This document shows positions 28,929-36,805 of a DNA stretch of 64,000 nucleotides, one piece after another; within the stretch, counting starts at the first letter, position 1, and the number at the start of each line of letters is the position of its first letter. The stretch comes from a bacterium (GTDB taxonomy: Bacteria > Bacillota > Bacilli > Lactobacillales > Streptococcaceae), in contig CAJNCV010000009.1 in the NCBI GenBank assembly GCA_905221385.1, forward strand, positions 1 to 64,000, in the 5' to 3' direction. The translations under genes and the position numbers were made by a program. The notes beneath the pieces are model-generated. The model saw only the letters and a program-made list of their open reading frames with translations, had not been told where the DNA came from and did no database searches.

Positions 28929-29185
28929 GCATGGATTTGGAAAGGACCTTCATATTGAGAGTAATTAAAAATATTGAAATATAAGTGATTTTAGGGAAAT
29001 ACTTTTAGGTATTTTCAATGTCATGATTTAAAAATGGGGCAAAAGTGGGGCAATAAATGAATGTAAAATATGGGCAAGCTTCTTTATTAGATTGCTTCAA
29101 AAAAGCAAAAGAGCCATCAACTAGAAATAGCTGCTGGCTCTATTTTTGTATTTGTTGTTCCGTATTTGTTCCGTGAAATTCACGT
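28929..29185. other. Gene-poor junction with GGGGCA repeats and a terminator-like hairpin
   Basis: No supportable gene. It holds TGGGGCAAAAGTGGGGCAA (29035-29053), which echoes TGGGGCAAATGATGGGGCAA just after the integrase stop at 35004-35023. It also holds a rightward terminator-like hairpin AGAGCCA / TGGCTCT followed by ATTTTTG (29110-29147). It probably consists of remnants of mobile-element ends. Confidence 0.5.
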
Positions 29186-29587
29186 CTATTTTTCTCGAAT
29201 CATGCCCACTCGTTTTTCGTCAAGATAGGAAAAATGATGCTTACGATAGAGCTTATCTGCAGGAACTTTAGCTAGTAAAGTGATAAAACTACTCTCATGT
29301 GTGTTTTCATCAAACCACTAATCAATCATTTCCATAATTCTATTTGCGATACCCCGTCTTTGGAACTTTTTATCTACCATAATATCGGATACGACAAAAG
29401 TGACACCGCCATCGCCAACAATTCTTCCTAGACCAATGAGTTCATCATCTTCATAAACAGAAACTAAGAAAAGAGTTCCTTCAAGTGCCTTTTTAACTTC
29501 AGAATAGGGTTTAGTGCTATTCATTCCAGCGTTTACTCTCAATTGATTATAAGCTTCAACGCTAGGGATTTTATGAGTAAATTCTAT
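29186..29587 (-). pseudogene. GNAT acetyltransferase, start codon lost and in-frame stop
   Basis: The reading frame encodes a GNAT N-acetyltransferase: IEFTHKIPSVEAYNQLRVNAGMN at the start, acetyl-CoA loop FQRRGIANRIMEMI in the middle, and KLYRKHHFSYLDEKRVGMI at the end. A TAG at 29318-29320 interrupts it after MEMID, and the frame continues for 43 codons to a second TAG at 29186. At the expected start, nine bases after GGAGG, stands ATA rather than ATG. Only weak internal starts remain (TTG 29542). Two independent lesions point to decay. Confidence 0.85.
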
Positions 29588-29630
29588 AAAACGATTCCTC
29601 CAATAACTTTTTGTTTTTTATTTGTTACAA

Positions 29631-30407
29631 TCACAACTCTTCGTAATCAGGATGGTCTTTGATATAGACTGCTGCGTAAATGGCATCTACTAAAACGGCT
29701 GGGAAAGCGAAGGCCATTAAAGCGCCAGAGAAAAAGCCGAAAATCATTTGTATGTAGTCTGTAATCACGGCAATGACCAATAAAATAAAGCCCAGGACTT
29801 TAGCAATATTGAAAAGAAGTTCTTTCTTCTTACTATTCACCTCATACATTTCCCATCGATTGATCTTCCAAATTTTCCCTTGATTTTGAGGGAGGTAATA
29901 CCATGCGTAAATGACGGTCATCACCACAAATAAAATCACTATTGGAATGACATAAAATAACGTCAACTTGGACTCGTAGGGCTTTAACGCGCTGAAAGTT
30001 GTTTTATCATCGGTAACCATCAGTAGGAAGATAAAGGTAAAGGTGAGTATGATGGTCCAAACGACTAAGGCCACTAGAATATAAGTTAGAGACTTAAAGC
30101 GATTTATTAAAGGTGTAAAAAGTCCAAAGAGAAGGCTAACGATATTAATGATCGTCGCACTCAAGAATAGGACCTTAATAATCCCTATAGGGTCATTATA
30201 CCCAGCAACAAAATATAGAAATGCAGTAAATGGAAGCATAAGCCAAGGGAAGAATTTAATGTACCCTAGGCTCACCTCATTCGTGATTAATGGACCATGG
30301 TACCGGTCGACAGCTTGATTGCTTCTTTGTTTTTTTGATTTCTTTTGTTTTCCAGAACCATGCATGGGTTGATGAGATTCTTTCTTTTTCAGTAAAAACT
30401 TTAACAT
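29631..30407 (-). CDS. Multi-pass membrane protein of unknown function
   Basis: 258 residues. A basic, Lys/Gln-rich N-terminal tail (about 1-45, KKKESHQPMHGSGKQKKSKKQR) is followed by about six membrane segments (FFPWLMLPFTAFLYFVAGY; IIKVLFLSATIINIVSLLFGLF; LTYILVALVVWTIILTFTFIFLL; LFYVIPIVILFVVMTVIYAWYYL; KVLGFILLVIAVITDYI; GALMAFAFPAVLVDAIYAAVY). ATG 30407 follows AAAGGA; a TTG five codons upstream is less likely. An extended -10 (TGGTATAGT) lies upstream. Divergent from the ABC/two-component unit across 156 bases, so possibly part of the same response. No known domain. Confidence 0.75.
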   Translation of the reverse strand: MLKFLLKKKESHQPMHGSGKQKKSKKQRSNQAVDRYHGPLITNEVSLGYIKFFPWLMLPFTAFLYFVAGYNDPIGIIKVLFLSATIINIVSLLFGLFTPLINRFKSLTYILVALVVWTIILTFTFIFLLMVTDDKTTFSALKPYESKLTLFYVIPIVILFVVMTVIYAWYYLPQNQGKIWKINRWEMYEVNSKKKELLFNIAKVLGFILLVIAVITDYIQMIFGFFSGALMAFAFPAVLVDAIYAAVYIKDHPDYEEL

Positions 30408-30500
30408 TCTGTTTCCTTTCAAAAACTTGGATAAATGTATTTCTACTATACCACAATCCTAGTGATGCGGTATCTAACAAACTCTCTTTATATTAATAAT

Positions 30501-30532
30501 GTCATATTCAGGTCATATAACGAGCGTATAAT
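30501..30532 (+). promoter_or_regulatory. Promoter with response-regulator-type direct repeats
   Basis: The direct repeat GTCATAT-TCAG-GTCATAT (30501-30518, 11-base period) takes the place of a -35 box, 8 bases before TATAAT (30527-30532). This is the arrangement of promoters activated by OmpR/PhoB-type regulators. The nearest such regulator is encoded at 32373-33056 in the same unit, so autoregulation is likely. Confidence 0.65.
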
Positions 30533-30563
30533 GAAAACTACCATTTGAAAAAGGAGCAAAAAG

Positions 30564-31655
30564 ATGAAAATTGCATGGAATGAAATTAAATACCAACCTA
30601 AAAAATTTATATTAATTGAGGTCCTGATTGTCATTATGATGTTCATGGTCATTTTCCTATCGGGCCTAACAAACGGATTAGGGCGCATTATTATGGCGCA
30701 AGTTGATACGTTTGGGGACGTTCATTATATTCTTTCAAAGGATTCAGAAGGAGTGATTCCTTACTCAACCCTTACAAGCGAGGAATTAACGGAGATTGAA
30801 GAACTCCATTTAGAAAACGAAACGGGACTTGTGATTCAACGTTCTACGTTTATGAAAGAGGACGAGGAAGGTTCGCAAGATGTGACATTCTTTGCGATGG
30901 ATACGTACAAGAACTTAACGATTAAGACAGAAGATGGGTATGTCGCAGCTGACTTATCTGAAAACGAAGTGATTTTAGATGAATCGTATAAAGCAAAAGG
31001 CATTCATGTTGGCGACACGATTAAAGACAAGTCTTCGGAAGTAATGCTTAAAGTAGTGGCCTTTGCCAAAGACGCAAAATACGGACATAGCTCAGTGGCC
31101 TTCATCAGCTCGAAAACACTCGAAGAAATGCGTCAAAAGAAAAATCCAAACTACACTTGGCAACCACAAGCCATCATCACAAGCCAAGCGGTAACAGCCG
31201 ACGACTTATCCGAACAGTTGATGGTCTCAAACAAACAACAAATCATTAATAAAATCCCAGGATACACTGCGACGAATATGATTTTAAAAACAATGACTTG
31301 GGTATTATTAATCGCATCAGCCGCAATTCTAGGAGTATTCTTCTACATCTTAGCTTTGCAAAAATTAAAACAATTTGGTGTGTTAAAAGCCATCGGAATG
31401 TCTATGGGACAAATTACAAGAATCCAATTATCGCAAGTCGGAATTCTTTCCGTTATCGGGATTGGAATCGGACTAGGGCTTGCCTTAGCGTTGACGCCAT
31501 TCTTACCAGTAAGCATGCCATTTTATATGCGAGCAGAAGATAATGCCGTGATTTCTGCAAGTTTTATCGTCATCTCGATTATTTGTGGCGCGTTATCTCT
31601 ATTAAAAATTAAGAAAGTGGATCCAATCGAAGTGATTGGTGGAAATGGTGAATAA
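30564..31655 (+). CDS. FtsX-like ABC transporter permease
   Basis: 363 residues. One N-terminal membrane segment (FILIEVLIVIMMFMVIFLSGL), a large extracytoplasmic domain (about 40-230) and three C-terminal segments (about 239-260, 283-305, 330-350): the MacB/FtsX topology. Such permeases act in efflux or in sensing of peptides and cell-envelope damage rather than import. AAAGGAGC precedes the ATG. Its ATPase partner starts one base after its stop codon. Island gene, with word usage unlike the flanking core genes. Confidence 0.88.
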   Translation: MKIAWNEIKYQPKKFILIEVLIVIMMFMVIFLSGLTNGLGRIIMAQVDTFGDVHYILSKDSEGVIPYSTLTSEELTEIEELHLENETGLVIQRSTFMKEDEEGSQDVTFFAMDTYKNLTIKTEDGYVAADLSENEVILDESYKAKGIHVGDTIKDKSSEVMLKVVAFAKDAKYGHSSVAFISSKTLEEMRQKKNPNYTWQPQAIITSQAVTADDLSEQLMVSNKQQIINKIPGYTATNMILKTMTWVLLIASAAILGVFFYILALQKLKQFGVLKAIGMSMGQITRIQLSQVGILSVIGIGIGLGLALALTPFLPVSMPFYMRAEDNAVISASFIVISIICGALSLLKIKKVDPIEVIGGNGE

Positions 31656-31656
31656 G

Positions 31657-32334
31657 ATGTCAGTGATTGAATTACAACAGATTAAAAAATCATACGCAGA
31701 CGGCAATCAAATGCACGATGTGATTAAAGACTTAAGTTTAACCGTTGAACCGCAAGAATTTGTGGCTATTTTAGGTCCTTCTGGTTCAGGGAAATCAACG
31801 CTTCTTTCTATCGCAGGATTACTCTTATCTGCAGATAGTGGTGAGATTATTATCGGCGGACAAAACTTAACAAATGTAAAACAAAGTGAATGGACGAAGA
31901 AAAGATTGGAGTTGCTTGGATTTATTTTCCAAGACCATCAATTACTTCCATATATGACAATTGGGGACCAATTAGAAGTGGTCGCTAAACTAAAAGGGGA
32001 AAAAGACGCTGCGAAACGCAAAGCAGAAGTCAAAGGCTTATTAGCAGAACTAGGCATTGAAGATTGCTACGGACAACACCCAAATCAAATGTCTGGTGGA
32101 CAAAAACAACGTGCTGCGATTGCGCGTGCGTTTATCGGAAACCCACAACTTATTTTAGCGGATGAACCAACTGCCAGCCTGGACCCAGAACGTGGTCAAG
32201 AGATTGCACAATTGATTCAACGCGAAGTGAAATCCAAACATAAGAGTGCCATTATGGTAACGCATGACCTCTCTGTGCTTGAATATGTAGATACCGTTTA
32301 TGAGATGAAGAAAGGGAAGTTAGTTCGTCTGTAG
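31657..32334 (+). CDS. ABC transporter ATPase (MacB/LolD type)
   Basis: 225 residues. Walker A LGPSGSGKSTLL (about residue 38), Q-loop FIFQDHQLLPYMT, signature MSGGQKQRAAIARAF, Walker B LILADEPTASLDPE and switch His VTHDLSVLEY are complete. Family 3.A.1.122-like ATPases pair with FtsX-type permeases such as the one just upstream. I place the start at ATG 31657, directly after the permease stop; in-frame TTG/GTG/ATG codons upstream overlap the permease gene. Confidence 0.9.
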   Translation: MSVIELQQIKKSYADGNQMHDVIKDLSLTVEPQEFVAILGPSGSGKSTLLSIAGLLLSADSGEIIIGGQNLTNVKQSEWTKKRLELLGFIFQDHQLLPYMTIGDQLEVVAKLKGEKDAAKRKAEVKGLLAELGIEDCYGQHPNQMSGGQKQRAAIARAFIGNPQLILADEPTASLDPERGQEIAQLIQREVKSKHKSAIMVTHDLSVLEYVDTVYEMKKGKLVRL

Positions 32335-32372
32335 GCAGTTGTGCTATAATGTTACAGAAAGAAGGTGGAGCT

Positions 32373-33056
32373 ATGTTTAGAATATTAGTTGCTGAAGACG
32401 ATCATGCGATTCGCACCTTAATTACAACCAAGTTAAAACAAGAAAATTATACGATTTATACAGCCGAAAATGGGGAAGAAGCCCTGTCCGTCATGGAAAA
32501 GCATCAAGTGGATTTATTAATTTCAGACATTATGATGCCAGTGATGGACGGGTATTCCCTAGTAAAGGCGCTGCGAGAAACGAAACATACCTTGCCGATT
32601 TTAATGATTACGGCAAAGTCTCAGCTGGAGTCTCTGGAAGAAGCTTTTACACTCGGAGTCGATGATTATATGGTGAAACCTATTCGCTTAGAAGAGTTGG
32701 CTTTACGTGTTCGAGCGCTACTGAGAAGAGCGCAGTTGGAAACCGAGAAAGTCTTACGTTTTCCACATACGAAGCTCGACTACAACGCGTTAACCTTAAC
32801 GGATTTAGAGACGGATACGGTTTATCAAATTCCGAAAAAAGAGTTTTATGTGCTTTATAAATTGCTCAGCAATCCAGAGAAGATTTTCACGCGTCTGGAC
32901 TTGCTGGATGATATTTGGGGGATGGAAGAAGACTTCGATGAGCGATTGGTGGATGCGTGCATTAAACGGGTTCGCCAGAAGTTTAAAGACAATCCGGACT
33001 TTGATATTGTGACGATTAGAGGATTAGGGTATAAGGGGACGGTTAAAAATGGATAA
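32373..33056 (+). CDS. OmpR-family response regulator
   Basis: 227 residues. Receiver domain with the acidic pocket EDD near the N-terminus and phospho-acceptor Asp52 (LLISDIMMPVMDGY), conserved Lys in the YMVKPIRLEEL loop, and a C-terminal winged helix (about 130-225; LDDIWGMEEDFDERLVDACIKRVRQKF). AAGGTGGAG precedes ATG 32373. The stop overlaps the kinase start by 8 bases. Probable target: the direct repeats at 30501-30518 upstream of the operon. Confidence 0.93.
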   Translation: MFRILVAEDDHAIRTLITTKLKQENYTIYTAENGEEALSVMEKHQVDLLISDIMMPVMDGYSLVKALRETKHTLPILMITAKSQLESLEEAFTLGVDDYMVKPIRLEELALRVRALLRRAQLETEKVLRFPHTKLDYNALTLTDLETDTVYQIPKKEFYVLYKLLSNPEKIFTRLDLLDDIWGMEEDFDERLVDACIKRVRQKFKDNPDFDIVTIRGLGYKGTVKNG

Positions 33057-34098
33057 ACAAAAAGAATTACAGTTCCCGTTAAGAAACTACTTTGTATTTA
33101 TGTTTTGTAGTGTTTTAGTGACGACGAGTATCATTGCCCTTATGACCGTGTTCGTGTTGAAACATTGGCTTCATGTAGAAGTGAGTTTTCAATCGTGGCT
33201 ACTAATTTTTAGTTTTGTCATTATCGTTGTAGGAAGTCTTGCGATGTGGTACGGTTCGGTGCATTTAACACGGCCAATTTCGGAGTTAAATGAATCGGTA
33301 AAGGCGATTTCTAGAGGAGATTTCAACCGTAAGATTCCGCGTAAACCTTATCCTAACGATACTGCAAAATATCATAACGAGTTGGACCAGCTTTCTCAGC
33401 ATGTGAATCAGATGGCGGAGGACTTGAAGCGGACGGATGAACACCGCTCGGCATTTATCGCCAATCTGTCGCATGAATTGAAGACGCCGATTGCTTCCCT
33501 TGTTGGGGTAAGTGATTTGTTGGCCGATGAGAAATTAGATGAAACAACTCGTAAAGAATTGACGACTATCTTGCAGTCGGAGAGTTTGCGATTAAGTCGC
33601 CTGTGCAATGGGATTGTGACACTCACGAAGATGGAGCGCGATTTTGAACCGAAGAAAAAATCGGTTCATCTGGATGAACAGATTCGGCATGCCGTGATTT
33701 TGATTACGGAGAAGTGGAAGCAAAAAGAAATTGACTTGACGTTTACGAGTCAGCACGTTCATTGTGTGACGGATCCAGATTTAAGCATGCAAGTGTGGAC
33801 GAATCTGCTTGATAATGCGGTGAAGTACTCTGGAGATAGCGTGCATTTAACGATTGATATTCAAGAAGTAGATGATGCGGTTAGAGTCACGATTGCCGAT
33901 AACGGAATCGGAATGAGTGAGGAAGATCAACGACATATTTTTGAGCAATTTTACCAAGTAGAAAGTTCTCATGTGCAAGAAGGGAATGGCCTCGGCCTTG
34001 CGATTGTTAAAACGATTGTAGAACGCCTCGGCGGAACCATCACAGTAGAGAGTGAACTCGGAAAAGGTAGTGTGTTCCAAGTGGTGCTACCAAAGTAA
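33049..34098 (+). CDS. Sensor histidine kinase with a very short extracellular loop
   Basis: 349 residues. Two membrane segments (about 15-37 and 48-70) separated by only about ten residues, then HAMP (about 70-125), HisKA with phospho-acceptor His142 (NLSHELKTPIASL), and a HATPase domain with NLLDNAVKYS, DNGIGMSEED and GNGLGLAIVKTIVERLGG. A near-absent outer loop is typical of intramembrane-sensing kinases that receive their signal through a partner ABC transporter. The co-encoded permease and ATPase fit that model, which here is inference. Confidence 0.92.
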   Translation: MDKQKELQFPLRNYFVFMFCSVLVTTSIIALMTVFVLKHWLHVEVSFQSWLLIFSFVIIVVGSLAMWYGSVHLTRPISELNESVKAISRGDFNRKIPRKPYPNDTAKYHNELDQLSQHVNQMAEDLKRTDEHRSAFIANLSHELKTPIASLVGVSDLLADEKLDETTRKELTTILQSESLRLSRLCNGIVTLTKMERDFEPKKKSVHLDEQIRHAVILITEKWKQKEIDLTFTSQHVHCVTDPDLSMQVWTNLLDNAVKYSGDSVHLTIDIQEVDDAVRVTIADNGIGMSEEDQRHIFEQFYQVESSHVQEGNGLGLAIVKTIVERLGGTITVESELGKGSVFQVVLPK

Positions 34099-34124
34099 AA
34101 ATTAGCTGTTTGTTTTAGGAAAAG

Positions 34125-34290
34125 TTGACAGTCTTCTGATAAACGCTATAATCATATTGAAGAATATTCATTGAGGGCAGAAAGGTTCCTGCCGCACCTC
34201 TTAGGAGGTACCTGAGATGACGAGGTTACTGAACGTCCAATGAATATAAGTAAAGGCAACTCATGCGAGTTGCCTTGTTTTTTTGTTATG
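34125..34290 (+). ncRNA. Candidate structured small RNA or riboswitch-like leader
   Basis: A near-consensus promoter, TTGACA (34125-34130), 16 bases, TATAAT (34147-34152), drives a non-coding stretch. Predicted helices: an outer stem TATTCATTG / CAATGAATA (34165-34173 with 34238-34246) encloses GGCAG/CTGCC, ACCTC-TTAG-GAGGT and GACG/CGTC hairpins. A strong terminator GGCAACTC-ATGC-GAGTTGCC plus TTGTTTTTTT follows (34255-34283). The predicted transcript is about 125 bases. I do not recognise the family. No intact gene follows, only the truncated integrase, so it is either an independent RNA or a leader whose gene was lost. Confidence 0.65.
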
Positions 34291-34435
34291 TGACTATTAG
34301 TCCGTCTCGCTCCGCAAGGTGCGAGACAAATAAAACACTCGCTATACGGGTGCGCGTCGAAGGTTATACCAAAAAAACTCCAAACGCGATACAATAAAGG
34401 TGTTCAAGCCAATTGTAAAGCGAAAGGAGAAAAAT

Positions 34436-34996
34436 ATGGCACAAAAGGCACATTTTCTATTAAAAACAGGCATGAGGTTTGGAGAGTTAATAGCGTTAAC
34501 TTGGAATGAAGTTGATTTTGATAGAGGACTGCTAAAAACATATAGGAGGTTTAATACCCTTTCTCATAAATTTGTTCCTCCAAAAAACAAAACGTCTATT
34601 CGGATAGTACCGATAGACGAAGAATGTATTAAGATATTACAAGTTCTAAAAATTGAACAGGAGAAGGCTAATAAAGAGCTAGGAATCAAGAATAGGTATA
34701 ATAAGATTTTTCAGCATTATGGATATATTCACTTGGTACCAGACATTGCAAGTGTCAATAAAGCTTTGAGTGTTCTTTTAAATGAATTAGATATTTATCC
34801 AATTATCACGACAAAAGGAGCACGTCATACCTATGGGAGCTACCTCTGGCACAAAGGATTTGACCTTGGAGTTATTGCAAAAATTCTAGGGCATAGAGAT
34901 ATTTCGATATTAGTAGAAGTGTACGGACACACTTTAGAAGAGAATATTTTTGAAGAATTTAATCAAATCAGAGATATTTGGAAAGATTGCTCATAA
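34436..34996 (+). pseudogene. Tyrosine integrase, C-terminal catalytic part only
   Basis: 186 codons covering only the catalytic domain. Present are LLKTGMRFGELIALTWNEVD (first Arg region), TTKGARHTYGSYLWHKGFD (His-x-x-Arg-like box, here ARHTYGS) and LGHRDISILVEVYGHTLEE with the nucleophilic Tyr. The arm-binding and core-binding N-terminal domains, about 200 residues in intact phage or ICE integrases, are missing. AAAGGAG before ATG 34436 makes it translatable, but the first residues (MAQKAHF) are probably foreign, from a fusion near 34450. It lies next to the tRNA-Lys attachment site, where an element's integrase is expected. Likely non-functional. Confidence 0.8.
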
Positions 34997-35035
34997 AAAA
35001 ATGTGGGGCAAATGATGGGGCAAATCAGTTATAGA

Positions 35036-35090
35036 CAAGCAAAAAAACCTTGATAACCAAGGCTTTTTTCTGTTAATTTAGATGCCCCCT
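35036..35090. repeat. Right attachment-site-like repeat, including the tRNA-Lys terminator
   Basis: 55 bases matching 28875-28928. It contains the bidirectional terminator ACCTTG-ATAAC-CAAGG flanked by poly-A and poly-T (35041-35068) and ends with the 3' terminal bases of tRNA-Lys. It marks the tRNA-side boundary of the 6.2-kb island. Confidence 0.75.
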
Positions 35091-35155
35091 ACAGGGATCG
35101 AACCTGTGACCCACGGATTAAGAGTCCGCTGCTCTGCCAGCTGAGCTAAGGAGGC
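35083..35155 (-). tRNA. tRNA-Lys (anticodon CTT)
   Basis: 73 bases forming a full cloverleaf: acceptor GCCTCCT / AGGGGGC, D-loop AGCTCAGCTGGCAGAGC, anticodon stem-loop GCGGA-CTCTTAA-TCCGT (anticodon CTT, reads AAG) and T-loop GGTTCGATCCC. The CCA end is not encoded. It lies just downstream of 6S RNA on the same strand and serves as the insertion site of the adjoining island. Confidence 0.97.
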
Positions 35156-35159
35156 TAAG

Positions 35160-35355
35160 AAAAAGCTGTATTGGTGCCGAAACTTCACGGTTTGTATTGA
35201 ACCCGCGCAATTAAGCAGGTGGGCAACTCGCTCTAACTGAAGCTGTTTCCGTGTGAGACGGCCTACATGCTGTTAGAAGACTTTTGTTTCCCTAATAATA
35301 CAAAAAATAGTCGGTCAACACTTAAGTGTGAAGTCGTACACCACAGCGTTTCTAT
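35160..35355 (-). ncRNA. ssrS: 6S RNA
   Basis: About 195 bases between rarA and tRNA-Lys. A promoter on the minus strand (TTGATT, 16 bases, TATCAT at 35362-35367) sets the 5' end near 35355. The ends pair: GTATT...AAAC (35286-35301) with GTTT...AATAC (35169-35184), leaving an internal loop, as in the closing stem of 6S RNA; further GC-rich helices lie between. Location beside rarA matches 6S RNA in other Firmicutes. 6S RNA binds RNA polymerase holoenzyme in stationary phase. The exact ends are estimates. Confidence 0.78.
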
Positions 35356-35418
35356 GTTTATATGATACCACTTTTTCAAAAAAAATCAAGAGAAAAATGC
35401 AATTTTTTGAAAAGGATT

Positions 35419-36690
35419 TCAGTTTTCTCGTAAATGATCGATTGTTTCTTTTCTTTGTGCTAAGGCGCGTTCATATTTACCCGTATCTTCCGGAGTGAAA
35501 TAGCGATGGCTTTTAATTTTTTCTGGCAGATAATCTTGCTTGACCCAATTTCCAGGATAGTTGTGGGGATAGAGATAGTCTTGGGCATTTCCCAGTTCCT
35601 TACTACCACTGTAGTGACCATCGCGCAGGTGCCGTGGAATGGGCAAGTATCCTGATGTCTTAAGATCAGCAAGAGCCTTGTCCATAGCCACATAGGCTGA
35701 GTTGGATTTTGGAGAAAGGGCCAAATCAATCACGACATTGGCAATGAGGATACGAGCTTCGGGAAAACCGATTCTTTGTGCTGCATCCAAGGCGGTCACG
35801 GTATGAATCTGGGCTTCGGGATTGGCCAAGCCGATATCTTCATAAGCAATAACGGTCAAGCGACGAGCGAGACTAGGCAGATCACCAGCTTCAATCAAGC
35901 GGGCGGCGTAGTGGAGACTGGCATCAACATCCGAACCACGGATGGACTTTTGCAGGGCTGAAAGGACATCATAGTGTCCGTCCCCATCCTTGTCCATAGT
36001 AATATAGCTCCGCTGCAGGCTATTTTCCATGATGTCAAGTGTTATATGGTGAATGCCTTTATCATTTGCTGGAGTCGAAAGAACAGCCAAATCCAGCGAA
36101 TTAAAGGCAGAACGCAGATCACCGTTTGTAGATGTTGCGATGAAATCCAGTGCATCCTCATCTAGCTCAACTGGGAAGTCAAAGCCACGTTCAGGGTCAG
36201 TTAGAGCGATTTGAATCGCCTCTTTAACATCTTGATTGGCCAAGGGTTCTAACTCAAAAATCTGAACACGACTGCGAATGGCTGGAGTGACAGAAAAGAA
36301 AGGATTTTCAGTCGTAGCCCCAATCATGATGACCAGTCCACTTTCCAAGAGGGGAAGTAGAAAATCTTGCTTGGTTTTATCTAGTCGGTGAATCTCGTCC
36401 AGTAGCAGAACCAGTCCACCTGAGAATTTAGCCTCTTCAGCGATTTCTTGGAGTCGCTTTTTACTATCCACTGTCGCATTAAAGGTCCGAAAGGCATACT
36501 TGGTCATTCCAGCGATGGCAGAGGCGATACTGGTCTTGCCGATTCCTGGAGGTCCGTAGAGAATCATGGAGGACAGACGATTGGCTTCCACCATGCGACG
36601 GATAATTTTTCCAGGTCCGACTAGATGCTCCTGACCGATGACCTGGTCGATGGTTTTGGGGCGCATGCGAAGCGCGAGATTGTCTGGCAT
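35419..36690 (-). CDS. rarA: Replication-associated recombination protein RarA (MgsA)
   Basis: 423 residues from ATG 36690 (the frame extends six codons upstream, but AGAAAGGA precedes this ATG). AAA+ ATPase that acts at stalled replication forks. Walker A YGPPGIGKTSIA (about residue 48), Walker B VLLLDEIHRLDKTKQD, sensor region GATTENPFF, then the C-terminal tetramerisation/MgsA domain with AYEDIGLANPEA and HLRDGHYSGSKELG. Full length. 6S RNA and tRNA-Lys follow on the same strand. Confidence 0.96.
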   Translation of the reverse strand: MPDNLALRMRPKTIDQVIGQEHLVGPGKIIRRMVEANRLSSMILYGPPGIGKTSIASAIAGMTKYAFRTFNATVDSKKRLQEIAEEAKFSGGLVLLLDEIHRLDKTKQDFLLPLLESGLVIMIGATTENPFFSVTPAIRSRVQIFELEPLANQDVKEAIQIALTDPERGFDFPVELDEDALDFIATSTNGDLRSAFNSLDLAVLSTPANDKGIHHITLDIMENSLQRSYITMDKDGDGHYDVLSALQKSIRGSDVDASLHYAARLIEAGDLPSLARRLTVIAYEDIGLANPEAQIHTVTALDAAQRIGFPEARILIANVVIDLALSPKSNSAYVAMDKALADLKTSGYLPIPRHLRDGHYSGSKELGNAQDYLYPHNYPGNWVKQDYLPEKIKSHRYFTPEDTGKYERALAQRKETIDHLREN

Positions 36691-36805
36691 AGCAGTCCTT
36701 TCTAACATGGATTTTCTGATGTATATGTGGTAAGATGGTAGTATCTATTTTAGCATATTTCCGAGCAATCAGGGCGATTAAAGAGTCGCATAGAAAGAGG
36801 ACAAA

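Noticed and set aside
28799..28984. Short rightward open frame across the left attachment repeat
   Set aside because: It lacks a ribosome site and a recognisable motif, and it crosses the terminator-like hairpin of the repeat.
34152..34394. Leftward 80-codon frame inside the candidate small RNA
   Set aside because: It reads antisense through the predicted helices and terminator, with low-complexity composition and no ribosome site.
35169..35301. Interpretation of the tRNA-Lys-rarA gap as part of the pnp/prmA leader family
   Set aside because: It shares only the short TTGAACCCG string. Length, closing stem, promoter and position beside rarA fit 6S RNA instead.
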